NCBI GenBank assembly: GCA_020722625.1 | Contig: DYKK01000024.1 | Coordinates: forward strand, 1 to 19,012 | Direction: 5' to 3' | From: Anaeromyxobacter dehalogenans | GTDB lineage: Bacteria > Myxococcota_A > UBA9042 > DTJE01 | DNA length: 19,012 nucleotides | Part shown: piece by piece, positions 6,539 to 14,408 of the stretch | Position numbering within the stretch: position 1 is the first letter of the stretch | Layout of the letters: the number at the start of each line of letters is the position of its first letter | Notes under the pieces: generated by a model | What the model was told of the DNA's origin: nothing | The model's database searches: none | Seen by the model: only the letters and a program-made list of their open reading frames with translations | Translations under genes and position numbers: made by a program

Positions 6539-7465
6539 TCACGTCCGTGCCTGGACCGCCAGGCGCAGGGCCGCGAGCATGCTCGCGTGGGACGCGACGC
6601 TGCGCCCGGCGAGTTCGAAGGCCGGGCCGTGGTCCGGGGAGCAGCGCAGGCGCGGCAGTCCCAGGGTCACGTTGACCGCGTCCTCGAAGTGGGCGAGTTT
6701 CAGCGGCCCCAACCCCTGGTCGTGGTACATCGCCACCAGGGCGTGGAACTCGCCCCGCATGGCCCTGTGAAAGGCCGTGTCCGCGGACAACGGCCCCGAG
6801 GCCTCGATCCCCCGCGCGCGGATCGCGTCCACGGCCGGACGGATCACGCGGGCCTCCTCGTCGCCGAACCGGCCCTCGTCCGAGGCGTGCGGATTCAGTC
6901 CCAGGACCCCGATCTTCGGGGTCTCGATGCGCAGGTGGTCCCTCAGAAAGGCGTGCGTCAGGACCGCGGCGTCCTCGATCGCGGGCGCGGTCAGGGCCGC
7001 GGGGACGTCTCGCAGCGCGAGGTGCGTCGTCGCCAACGACACGCGCAGGCGCGGTCCCATCAGCATCATCGCGAACCGCCTGGCCCCCGTGGCCCGCGCC
7101 ACCCACTCGGTCTGGCCCGGGAACTCGAGCCCGGACTCGGTCAGCGAGACCTTGCAGATGGGTCCGGTGACGAGGGAGCGCACCTCCCCGCGCGCCAGGT
7201 CATCAATGGCGGCCTCCAGGGCCGCGACCGCGGCCCGCCCCGACGCCCGCGCGTACCGCCCCGTCTCGACCCCGGCGAGCCCAAACGAGGTGGGGACCGC
7301 GAAGCACCAGGGAAACCGCCGCGCGAGGTCGTGGACCAGGGCGTCCGGTCCGTAGAGCCGGAAGACCCCGACCTGCCCCAGGTCCTCGAGCGCGCGCCCC
7401 AGGACCTCGGGCCCCACGCCGGCCGGGTCGCCGAGCGTCACGCCGACCGGCGGATCACCGTTCAT
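6539..7465 (-). CDS. pdxA: 4-hydroxythreonine-4-phosphate dehydrogenase family (PdxA)
   Basis: A 308-residue PdxA-family dehydrogenase. The three metal-binding histidines are visible: H148 in TTHLALRDVP, H193 in GLNPHASDEGRFGDEE and H248 in MYHDQGLGPLK. TLGDPAGVGPE is present at the N-terminus, as is the late CSPDHGPAFELAG segment. PdxA oxidises 4-phosphohydroxy-L-threonine with NAD in the vitamin B6 (PLP) pathway and acts as a cytoplasmic dimer. Some relatives (PdxA2) instead use 4-phospho-D-threonate or -erythronate in catabolism; without pdxJ or a sugar-acid kinase nearby, either role is possible. The start at ATG 7465 follows GGAAGG by about 6 bases. It precedes etfB by 133 bp and follows the DUF4388 gene by 117 bp. 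Confidence 0.94.
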   Translation of the reverse strand: MNGDPPVGVTLGDPAGVGPEVLGRALEDLGQVGVFRLYGPDALVHDLARRFPWCFAVPTSFGLAGVETGRYARASGRAAVAALEAAIDDLARGEVRSLVTGPICKVSLTESGLEFPGQTEWVARATGARRFAMMLMGPRLRVSLATTHLALRDVPAALTAPAIEDAAVLTHAFLRDHLRIETPKIGVLGLNPHASDEGRFGDEEARVIRPAVDAIRARGIEASGPLSADTAFHRAMRGEFHALVAMYHDQGLGPLKLAHFEDAVNVTLGLPRLRCSPDHGPAFELAGRSVASHASMLAALRLAVQART

Positions 7466-7480
7466 CGGTACCTTCCACGA

Positions 7481-7561
7481 ATCGCGTCCAAATCCGTTCC
7501 GTGACCACCCGGGGGCGCGATGGACGTGGCCTCGTCGTCGTGCGCCGCCCATCGCGTCCAA
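7481..7561. repeat. 11-bp direct repeat upstream of pdxA
   Basis: ATCGCGTCCAA occurs at 7481-7491 and again at 7551-7561, with starts 70 bp apart, inside the 117-bp gap upstream of the pdxA start. A near match to the reverse complement (GCGATGGACG) lies between them at about 7517-7526. A short palindrome, TGACACTGTCA (7570-7580), sits just past the DUF4388 gene stop. These could be regulator sites for pdxA. No clear promoter hexamers were found here. Confidence 0.3.
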
Positions 7562-7582
7562 CGCGGCCCTGACACTGTCACT

Positions 7583-8659
7583 TCACCGCCTCGAATCCCC
7601 TCCCCGCCCCCACAACCCCTCTCGCGCGAGGTCGTCATGCGAGGCCGGGGGCCGGCCATGGATCAGGTGGTACACCCTGGCCGCCTCGGTCAGCCCTCCG
7701 TTCGCCCCGCGCGTGACGACCGCGGCCCAGGCCTCCCCGGCCCCGCTCGTGTCCCCCACCCACGCCACGCCCAGGCGGACCAGGGCCGCGAGGAGGAGCG
7801 CCAGGGCCGCGACCCGGACCATCCGGGCCGTTCCGATCGCAACGGCGTTCCCCGTCGGCCCCCCGGCGGGCCTCGCCTGCGCGGGTCCCGGACCGCCGGA
7901 ACCGACGGCGGGCGGGCCGGCCGGCCGAACAAGGTCCATCTCGATCAGGGTCTTGAGCGCCCTCGCCACCTTGTAGCGCGATTGGCCGGTGACGCGGGCG
8001 ACCTCCGCCACGGACCGCTCCCCGTCCACGGCCACGAAGACCTGGCGCTCGGCCGGCGACAGCGGAAGGTCGCCCCATCGGCGCGCCCCCCCGGGCGATG
8101 ACAACGCCGCGGTGCGGACATGGACGAGGTCGTCGGACGGGACGACCTGGCGGACCGCGGGCTCCTCGGTCGCGCGCTTCTGGGCCTCCCGGAGCAGGAA
8201 CCGCACGGGCATCGCGCACATCTCCCGCCGGAGCCGTCCGGGGGCCGCGGGTTCCGAGACCGTCGCGTCCGTCCGCAGCAGCAGGTCCATCAGCACCTCG
8301 TGGCACAGAAACTCGCGGGTGTTCGCGAGGGTGGCCTCGCCCACGAATCCGGCCGCGCGAACGGCCGCGTCCACCGGCGAGTTGCGACCGCCGGCCCCGC
8401 GCACGGCCCGGGCCACGTCCTCGGGGGTCAGGACCCCCGCGTGCACCAGGAGGTCCACCACCGCGCCGGGCGAGGTCCTCTCGTGGACCACCTCGACCAC
8501 GCGACCCTGCATCACCGTGATCGTCGCTTGCGCGTCCCCGGCCCGCACCTGGAGCACCCCGTCCGACTTCTGCAAGGCGGCCATCGCCGCGAAGAGCGGC
8601 GGGGCCTTCGGCCTCGCGGACAGGGAGGACCGGTCCGGGGGTCCGCCGCCCGCTTCCAT
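7583..8659 (-). CDS. DUF4388 / winged-helix protein with membrane anchor and pseudopilin-like tail
   Basis: A 358-residue protein. Residues about 20-140 match the DUF4388 pattern (LQKSDGVLQVRAGD, then TITVMQGRVVEVVHE, then LVHAGVLTPEDVARA), a domain frequent in myxobacterial and deltaproteobacterial signalling proteins. Residues about 200-247 (LSPAERQVFVAVDG, SVAEVARVTGQSRYKVARALKTLIEMDLV) form a winged helix. A single membrane helix lies at 281-301. The short tail (AARVYHLIHGRPPASHDDLAREGLW, 326-350) recalls the 'YYxxHGxYPxSLxDLxxxGLL' segment of type II pseudopilins. The ATG at 8659 is preferred because GGAGG lies 5 bases upstream; the ATG at 8662 is also possible. The start overlaps the stop of the kinase gene (TGATG), so the two proteins are almost certainly made together and the kinase may phosphorylate this one. 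Confidence 0.82.
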   Translation of the reverse strand: MEAGGGPPDRSSLSARPKAPPLFAAMAALQKSDGVLQVRAGDAQATITVMQGRVVEVVHERTSPGAVVDLLVHAGVLTPEDVARAVRGAGGRNSPVDAAVRAAGFVGEATLANTREFLCHEVLMDLLLRTDATVSEPAAPGRLRREMCAMPVRFLLREAQKRATEEPAVRQVVPSDDLVHVRTAALSSPGGARRWGDLPLSPAERQVFVAVDGERSVAEVARVTGQSRYKVARALKTLIEMDLVRPAGPPAVGSGGPGPAQARPAGGPTGNAVAIGTARMVRVAALALLLAALVRLGVAWVGDTSGAGEAWAAVVTRGANGGLTEAARVYHLIHGRPPASHDDLAREGLWGRGGDSRR

Positions 8660-11600
8660 CATCGCCTCCGCCGCCACACATCCGCGGCCGACAGGCCGGC
8701 GGCCGCGACCAGGAGCCCGATCGCCGTGGCCGAGGCTCCGCCGCCCGACCCACCCGACAGGAACAGGCCCGCCGGCCGCGCGAGCATCCCCAGGCCCACG
8801 GCCAGGGCCGCGATCAGCACGATACCGCGCAGGGGCCGTCCGGCGGCCACCTGCACGGCCCCGGGGACCACCGGCGCCCCCACGACCTCGACCGCGCGCC
8901 ACACCTCCCGCCGCCGGTCGCGTGCCCGCTCGACGGCCACGACGTCCAGGGGGTCCACGAAGGCGGGACGGGCGGATTCGGCCAGACAGGCCGCGCAGGA
9001 ATCAAGCCCCGTGGTCCGGACGTCGCAGGCGCGGCACGACACGGTGCCGCACCGCGGACAACGCTCGGCCAGGGCCCTCCGGCGACCCACGACCACCGCG
9101 ATCGGGAGGCCCACGAGGGCCAACAGGGCCACGAACGGGAGCACCGGCGCGGGCAGCGTCCCCAGGACCAAGGGCGCGAACGGCAACGCGGGCGCCACGT
9201 CGAGGACCCTCGTCCCCGCCAGGTACACGTCCCAGTCCGGCGGAGGCGGCCACGTCAACACACCGGCCACGGCCCCGTGCAGGCGACACGGCTCCTCCGC
9301 GTGCTGGTCGAACGGGATCCGGTCGAGGACCGTCGGGTCGCCGCCCGAGGAGGCCGCGCGGTCCAGCGCGGCCCGGGCCGCCTCCCGTCTGGCGAGAAGC
9401 CGCTCGGTGATCGCGAGGCCGATCAGGGCGTGGGACGGGTCGGCGGAGCCGGGGCCGGTCGCGGGATCCCCCGCGACGAGGCCCGCCGCGGCCTGGAACG
9501 CGCGCTCGGCCGCGAGGAGGTCCCCCACGTTCGGCCGGCCCTCGGCGCAATCCGACAGGGCGCGAAGCAGGTGGACGTGGCCGAGCAGGGTCGGCACGAT
9601 GCCGGTCTGGTCTTTCGTTTCGGCGGGCCGGAGCCGGGATTCCGCATCGGCCAGGGCGCCCGCGTCGGAGGGGTGGGTCCGCAGGGTATGCGCGGCGAGG
9701 GCCACCCGGGCCCACGGGTCGGGCGCGCCGGCCGCGACGTCCTGCTCGAGCGCGGCCCGGGTCTCGCGGTCGCACTCGCCGTGCAGGCAGGACCAGGCCC
9801 GCGCCCCCCGACCGGACGCCGCCTGGAGCGGAAGGTGGAGCGCGATGCCGGCCGGGACCAGCAGGAACGCGACGACGACCACGACCAGGATGGCGGCGAC
9901 CTCGGCCCGGGACGCGTACATCGCCACCGCGAGCGCCGCGATCAGCAGCCCGGGAACCAGGCCGAGGCCGGCCACCAGGGACCACAGGACCGCGAGGACC
10001 ACCAGCGCCGCCGCCGGCGACCTCCGCACCAGGAGGCGCACGCGGTCCGACAGCCTGCGCGACCTCAGGACGGCCGTCGCGGTGAGCCCCCCCTGCCTCG
10101 GAGGCCCGAACCGGTCCCCGAGGTCGTGGGCGAGCCGCGGCCCATGCCGCAGGAGCAGCAGCACCGGGACGAGGACCACGACCAGGGCTCCGCCCCACGC
10201 CAGAGGGAACGCGGTCCGACCCAGCACGGCCAGGAGTGCCGGGGGGTGTCGCCCGTAGGCCCTCCACCCCTCGACGAGCGCCTGGACCCCCGGGAGGAGG
10301 CCGGCCACGCCGCGCCGGAGATGGGTGCGAGCCAGGTTGAACTGGAGGTCCGGAAGGTCCGGGGCCAGGTCCACGGCCAGATGGGCCAGCCGGACCGCGT
10401 CTTCCGGACGCGCCTGGCGGGCCACCTCGGCGAACCGGTGGAGGAAGGCGGCGGCGACCGTGTCCAGGTCCGGCACGTGCGCGGCGACCCGGGCCTCGAC
10501 CACGGCCCGGACCTGGGTCGCGGCCTCGTCCTCGTTTCTCGGGCGCAGGGCCGCGAGCATCCTGTGCACGGGGTCCTCGAGGGACGGCGGAAGGTCGGGC
10601 GGCGGGACCCGGGCGGGGTCCAGACCCCCCGGAGGGCCTTCCGAGACTGGCACGGGTCCTCCGGGTCCCGGACGGTCCGGCGGCGGCCTGGACGACAGCC
10701 ACCACCCGACCAGGACGAGGGCCGCGGCCGCGGCCAGGGCCAGTCCCGACCACAGTCTTCGCACGTGCTGGACCCTCGGGACGGGCCACGCGCTCGGCTC
10801 CGGCGACGCGGCCGCCTCCGCGCGCGACGCCACCCCGGGGGACGGAGGCTCCACCGGGGGCGCGACCGCCGGGGGCGCGACGGGAGGCGCGGGCGCGTGC
10901 GCGACCGGGGCGGACGCCGGACTCCCGGCCCCGAGCCCCGGGACCGCGGCCAGGGCCTCCAGAGCCTCCCGGGCCGAGGCGGGACGGTCCGCGGGGCGGG
11001 TCTGGAGGAGACGGGCCACGACCCGTTCGAGTTCCGGGGGGACGTTCGCCGCGGGATTCGCCTCGCGGATCGTGGGGGCCTTCTCGCTGACCTTCTTGTA
11101 CACGAGGGCCATGGGCGTGTCCGCCACATGCGGAAGCCGCCCCGTGAGCATCTCGAAGAGGATCACCCCCACGGCGTACAGGTCGCAGCGGGCGTCCAGT
11201 TCGCGGCCCATGGCCTGTTCCGGGCTCATGTAGGCCGGGGTCCCGACCACCATGCCCGTGGCCGTGAGGTTGCCGGAGTCGGACCCCATCATCTTGGCGA
11301 TCCCGAAGTCCAGGACCTTGACCCGCTCGCGCCCGTCGTCGTCCTGGACCAAAAAGACGTTGTCCGGCTTGAGGTCGCGGTGAAGGATGCCCAGGGAATG
11401 GGCGTGGACCAGGGCCTCCAGGACCTGCGACGCGACCGTGACCGCGCGCCCGGGATCCATCGGGCGCCCGAGGTCGCGCAGGACCTGGGTCAGGGGACGG
11501 CCCCGCAGGAACTCCATCACCAGGAAGAGCAGCCCATCGTCCGACTGCCCGAAGTCATAGACCGTGATCGTGTAGGGGCTGGTCAGGCGGCTCGCGGCGC

Positions 11601-11880
11601 GGGCCTCGCGGAAGAACCGCAGGACCTCGGGCTCGTTGCGGGCGAGGTCCGGCCGCAGGACCTTGATGGCCACCTCGCGGTCCATCGAGTGCTGGTGGGC
11701 CCGATAGACCGCGCCCATCCCCCCGACCCCGATCAGGGCGCGGATCGTGAACCGCCCGTCAATGACCTTGCCGACCAGGGCCTCCTCGCGGCTGACCACG
11801 AGGGTGGGGGTGCCGTCGGTCGGACAGCGACGGACCTCGTCGTCGAAACGCGCGCCGCACTCGGGGCAGACCCGGGGCAT
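8659..11880 (-). CDS. Membrane serine/threonine protein kinase with two zinc ribbons and TPR-like region
   Basis: A 1073-residue Hanks-type kinase. An N-terminal zinc ribbon (C5, C8, C19, then CPTDG) precedes the kinase domain (about 44-315). That domain has the glycine-rich loop GVGGMGAVY (51-59), catalytic K73, HRDLKPDN (167-174), DFG (191-193) and GTPAYMSPEQ (213-222), so it looks active. A proline-rich linker leads to a membrane helix (376-395), then a helical TPR-like stretch, several more membrane helices, a second helical region and a second cysteine cluster (C941, C944, C949, C952, C962, C965), followed by terminal membrane helices. It would sense an envelope or internal cue and phosphorylate cytoplasmic partners. 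The start ATG 11880 is chosen because the zinc ribbon begins there; a longer frame runs into repeat copy B. The stop overlaps the DUF4388 gene start. Confidence 0.93.
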   Translation of the reverse strand: MPRVCPECGARFDDEVRRCPTDGTPTLVVSREEALVGKVIDGRFTIRALIGVGGMGAVYRAHQHSMDREVAIKVLRPDLARNEPEVLRFFREARAASRLTSPYTITVYDFGQSDDGLLFLVMEFLRGRPLTQVLRDLGRPMDPGRAVTVASQVLEALVHAHSLGILHRDLKPDNVFLVQDDDGRERVKVLDFGIAKMMGSDSGNLTATGMVVGTPAYMSPEQAMGRELDARCDLYAVGVILFEMLTGRLPHVADTPMALVYKKVSEKAPTIREANPAANVPPELERVVARLLQTRPADRPASAREALEALAAVPGLGAGSPASAPVAHAPAPPVAPPAVAPPVEPPSPGVASRAEAAASPEPSAWPVPRVQHVRRLWSGLALAAAAALVLVGWWLSSRPPPDRPGPGGPVPVSEGPPGGLDPARVPPPDLPPSLEDPVHRMLAALRPRNEDEAATQVRAVVEARVAAHVPDLDTVAAAFLHRFAEVARQARPEDAVRLAHLAVDLAPDLPDLQFNLARTHLRRGVAGLLPGVQALVEGWRAYGRHPPALLAVLGRTAFPLAWGGALVVVLVPVLLLLRHGPRLAHDLGDRFGPPRQGGLTATAVLRSRRLSDRVRLLVRRSPAAALVVLAVLWSLVAGLGLVPGLLIAALAVAMYASRAEVAAILVVVVVAFLLVPAGIALHLPLQAASGRGARAWSCLHGECDRETRAALEQDVAAGAPDPWARVALAAHTLRTHPSDAGALADAESRLRPAETKDQTGIVPTLLGHVHLLRALSDCAEGRPNVGDLLAAERAFQAAAGLVAGDPATGPGSADPSHALIGLAITERLLARREAARAALDRAASSGGDPTVLDRIPFDQHAEEPCRLHGAVAGVLTWPPPPDWDVYLAGTRVLDVAPALPFAPLVLGTLPAPVLPFVALLALVGLPIAVVVGRRRALAERCPRCGTVSCRACDVRTTGLDSCAACLAESARPAFVDPLDVVAVERARDRRREVWRAVEVVGAPVVPGAVQVAAGRPLRGIVLIAALAVGLGMLARPAGLFLSGGSGGGASATAIGLLVAAAGLSAADVWRRRR

Positions 11881-11900
11881 CTCCCTCTCCCGAGACAGGC

Positions 11901-11929
11901 ATTCTATCGCCCCGACGCCGCAGTGACAA
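11901..11929 (-). promoter_or_regulatory. Strong promoter candidate of the kinase gene
   Basis: Minus strand: TTGTCA (11924-11929, 5 of 6 with the -35 consensus), exactly 17 bp, then TAGAAT (11901-11906, 5 of 6 with the -10 consensus). Transcription would start at about 11894, giving a leader of about 14 nt containing GAGAGGGAG directly before the ATG at 11880. The edge of repeat copy B lies about 7 bp upstream of the -35. Confidence 0.65.
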
Positions 11930-11935
11930 ACCCGA

Positions 11936-12095
11936 CCGCGATCCGCCGTCCCGACCTCGGAAGAAGGACGGAACACCCTGATTTCTCGCGGTCTCGTGCC
12001 AGCCGCGACTTGGAAGTCGCGGCCCCAGGGTGGTGAAATGAAACGGACTAGATTTCATGCATATTCGAAGGATTGCGGAAGTTGATAGCGGATTT
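11936..12095 (-). repeat. Dispersed structured repeat, copy B
   Basis: Inverted copy of the element at 3326-3485, read on the minus strand from AAATCCGCT at 12095 to about 11936, with no gaps up to the GC hairpin. The hairpin is GCCGCGAC 12002-12009, loop 12010-12015, GTCGCGGC 12016-12023. The AT stem (ATGAAA/TTTCAT) is perfect here. The first 48 bases encode the last residues and the stop of the upstream membrane protease gene, and the rest fills the gap to the kinase promoter. Confidence 0.87.
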
Positions 12096-14408
12096 CGCCC
12101 CGAGTCGCTCCAGGAATTCTTCGATGCGCAACCGCTCGCCCTCGTACCGGACGCCCTCCAGGGCCTGAACCAGGTGTCGCCGGGCGAGGTCCGGCTCCCC
12201 GGCCCAGAACGCCGCCTCGCCCAGGACGCGGTGGGCCTCGACCTCGACGGAAGAAGGCGGCCCGCGGAACGCCAGGGCCACGCGCAGGTGCCTCACCGCC
12301 GCCGCGTACTCCCCTTCCCCCACCAGGGCACGCCCGAGCAGGTAGAAGACGATCCCCGCGTCCGGGGCGCGCGCGAGGGCCTCCATCAGGGTCCAGGCGG
12401 GGTGGTCCTCGCGGCCGGCCAGGATGCCGAAGACCGCGAGCGCCGCGTCGGGCGGGAGGTCCAGGGCCGCGACCCGGACCGCGACCGCCCGACCTTCCGG
12501 CCCGGGGCCCGACAGGGCCGAGGCGCGTTCCAGCGCGGCCCGCACACCGGGTTCCGGGACCTCGCCGCGCCGCAGGGCCGGCAGCGCGAGCGCATCCGCC
12601 ATGGCCACGAGGTCCCGGACGCGGTTCCCTCCCCCGCCTTCCGGGTCCAGTTCCGCCAGCGCGACCCGTGCTCCGTCCTCGTCCCCGGCCCACGCCCGGA
12701 GCACGAGCCTCTCCCGCGCGAGGACCCGGTTCCCCGGGTCCAGGGCCAGGGCCGCCTCGACCTCCCGCGCGGCGCACGCGGGGTCCCCGGTCCGCTCGGC
12801 CCGATCGGCCGCGGCGACGCGGCGCGCGATGTCCACGGGACAGCGCCGCCCCAGGACCCCGGGACCCTCGAAGCGTCCCGAGGCCCTGCGGACCAGGTCC
12901 TCGTCCACCGTGGGTCCCGCCACGTCTTCGAGATGAGTCCTCCACTCGGCGACGAGGTCCTGGCTCCGGCTGCCCGTGGCCTCCTCGAGGGACCGCCCCG
13001 CGGCCAGGTCCCGGACCGCCCCGGGCCCGAACCGGTCCGCGACGAACCGCAGGAAGGAACCGGCGAGGGTGTAGGCCCGCGGAGCCTGGGCCAGCAGGAA
13101 GGCGCCCGCGCGCCACAGGGCGGTCGGGTCCGCGGGCAGGCCCGCGCGGAGCATGGCCAGGGACCACTCGTGCGGGGACGGCCCCTCCGAGGCGAAGGCT
13201 GCGGCCACGGCCAGGCCCTCGACCACGGGCAGGTCCGGCACCACGCCCCATCGCAGGGGCACGGCCAGGAAGGTCTGCGCAAGGCGCCCCGCCACCACGT
13301 GTGCGACCTCGTGGCCGAGCACGGGGTCACCGGGCAGGAAGGCCGCCATGTGGACCTCCCCGAGCCAGGGCTTGCTGATCTCGGTGTGGCGGGCCCCCAT
13401 GAGGCGGGCCTTCTGGTCCTCGTCTCGATAGACGACCAGCCGGATCGGGTCTCCTGGCTGCAGGCCGAAGAAGGCCGCCATCTGCCGGTGCCGGAATCCG
13501 CAGTCCGCGAGGAGCCGGCGCGCCAGGTCCGGGTCGAGGCCCGGGTCGTGGCGCACCACGCAATCAGGGTCCGAGACTTCGACCGACAGGACCCGCTCCA
13601 CGTCCGAGCGGGTCACCCGGAACCCGAGGTCCCCCGCGAGCCCCCCCAGGGCCGAGGCCGCGCCCGCGCAGGTCCCGAGCGCGAGGTAGGGCCAGGGGGA
13701 TCGCGACACCCGGAACGAGAAGTCCCGCCCGCGCAGGGTCCACGCGAGCGCGGCGAGCGCCCCCGCGAGGGCGACGCAGAACGCCCGGAACCCCGCGTAG
13801 GCCGCCCCGACCTCGATCCGCTCGTCGTAGATCGCCCCCGGATACAGCCCGAGGAACGGGTTGTAGAAGAACACGGCCGGCTGCCGATAGAGGTCCAATA
13901 AATTGAAAACAAAGGTAGCGATGAAGAAGGCCAGGAACAGCCCGTGCGCGAGTCGGCGCCCTGGGACCAGGGACGCGGCCGACGCCCCCGCGACGCACCC
14001 GAACAGGCCCGACGCCGCCGGACCCATCGCGTAGAACAGGAGCCCGTACCCGGTGTCGCAGGGCGGGACGCGCAGGCCGTTCAGCCCGATCACGGCGAGC
14101 GGAAGGACCGCGAGCAGCCCGCACGCCCGCAAGGCCCGGCCCCATGCCTGCGGGAGGGTCAAGCCCGACGCCCGGCCCGCCGACACGGCGGTCACCGCGA
14201 CCCCGCCGCAGGCCATCCCCAGGACCGGGGCCACGACGAGGCAGAAGTAGAACGACAGGACGTCCGTCCCCGGCGCGAAGGCCAGGACCCCGGCCACGAC
14301 CGCCAGGATCGCGGCCCACGTCGCCACGCGGCGCCGGGTCGGGTCCCGAGCGGCGCCCGGTCCGGGTCCGGGGCTGTCCGTGCTCTTGATCCCCCGCTGC
14401 GCGAGCAT
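12048..14408 (-). CDS. Membrane-anchored HExxH peptidase (gluzincin-like) with TPR tail
   Basis: A 786-residue protein in three parts. Residues about 25-260 hold six or seven hydrophobic membrane helices. A zinc-peptidase domain follows, with GHEVAHVV (H366, E367, H370) and a downstream VVEGLA (E397) that fits the third ligand of a gluzincin (peptidase MA-like). The rest (about 480-770) is helical, TPR-like, alanine- and leucine-rich, with repeats such as AALALDPGNRVLARERLVLRA... and GIVFYLLGRALVGEGEYAAAVRHL. The last 15 or so residues (KSAINFRNPSNMHEI) and the TAG stop come from repeat copy B, so the original C-terminus may have been replaced. The start is unsure: ATG 14408 is preferred, and TTG 14414 is in frame; GGAG abuts the ATG with too little spacing. 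The substrate is unknown; proteins of this layout are seen in large-genome, TPR-rich bacteria. Confidence 0.85.
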   Translation of the reverse strand: MLAQRGIKSTDSPGPGPGAARDPTRRRVATWAAILAVVAGVLAFAPGTDVLSFYFCLVVAPVLGMACGGVAVTAVSAGRASGLTLPQAWGRALRACGLLAVLPLAVIGLNGLRVPPCDTGYGLLFYAMGPAASGLFGCVAGASAASLVPGRRLAHGLFLAFFIATFVFNLLDLYRQPAVFFYNPFLGLYPGAIYDERIEVGAAYAGFRAFCVALAGALAALAWTLRGRDFSFRVSRSPWPYLALGTCAGAASALGGLAGDLGFRVTRSDVERVLSVEVSDPDCVVRHDPGLDPDLARRLLADCGFRHRQMAAFFGLQPGDPIRLVVYRDEDQKARLMGARHTEISKPWLGEVHMAAFLPGDPVLGHEVAHVVAGRLAQTFLAVPLRWGVVPDLPVVEGLAVAAAFASEGPSPHEWSLAMLRAGLPADPTALWRAGAFLLAQAPRAYTLAGSFLRFVADRFGPGAVRDLAAGRSLEEATGSRSQDLVAEWRTHLEDVAGPTVDEDLVRRASGRFEGPGVLGRRCPVDIARRVAAADRAERTGDPACAAREVEAALALDPGNRVLARERLVLRAWAGDEDGARVALAELDPEGGGGNRVRDLVAMADALALPALRRGEVPEPGVRAALERASALSGPGPEGRAVAVRVAALDLPPDAALAVFGILAGREDHPAWTLMEALARAPDAGIVFYLLGRALVGEGEYAAAVRHLRVALAFRGPPSSVEVEAHRVLGEAAFWAGEPDLARRHLVQALEGVRYEGERLRIEEFLERLGAKSAINFRNPSNMHEI

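Noticed and set aside
8098..11976. Long plus-strand open frames opposite the kinase and DUF4388 genes
   Set aside because: They are rich in R, P, S, T and G and lack motifs; they are mirrors of strongly coding minus-strand genes in GC-rich DNA.
11880..11976. Longer kinase start at 11976
   Set aside because: The extra residues come from repeat copy B and the promoter, and the zinc ribbon starts at 11880 next to a ribosome site.
13890..13920. AT-rich patch inside the membrane protease gene as a regulatory site
   Set aside because: It encodes part of a membrane helix (FIATFVFNLLDLY), which explains the base composition.
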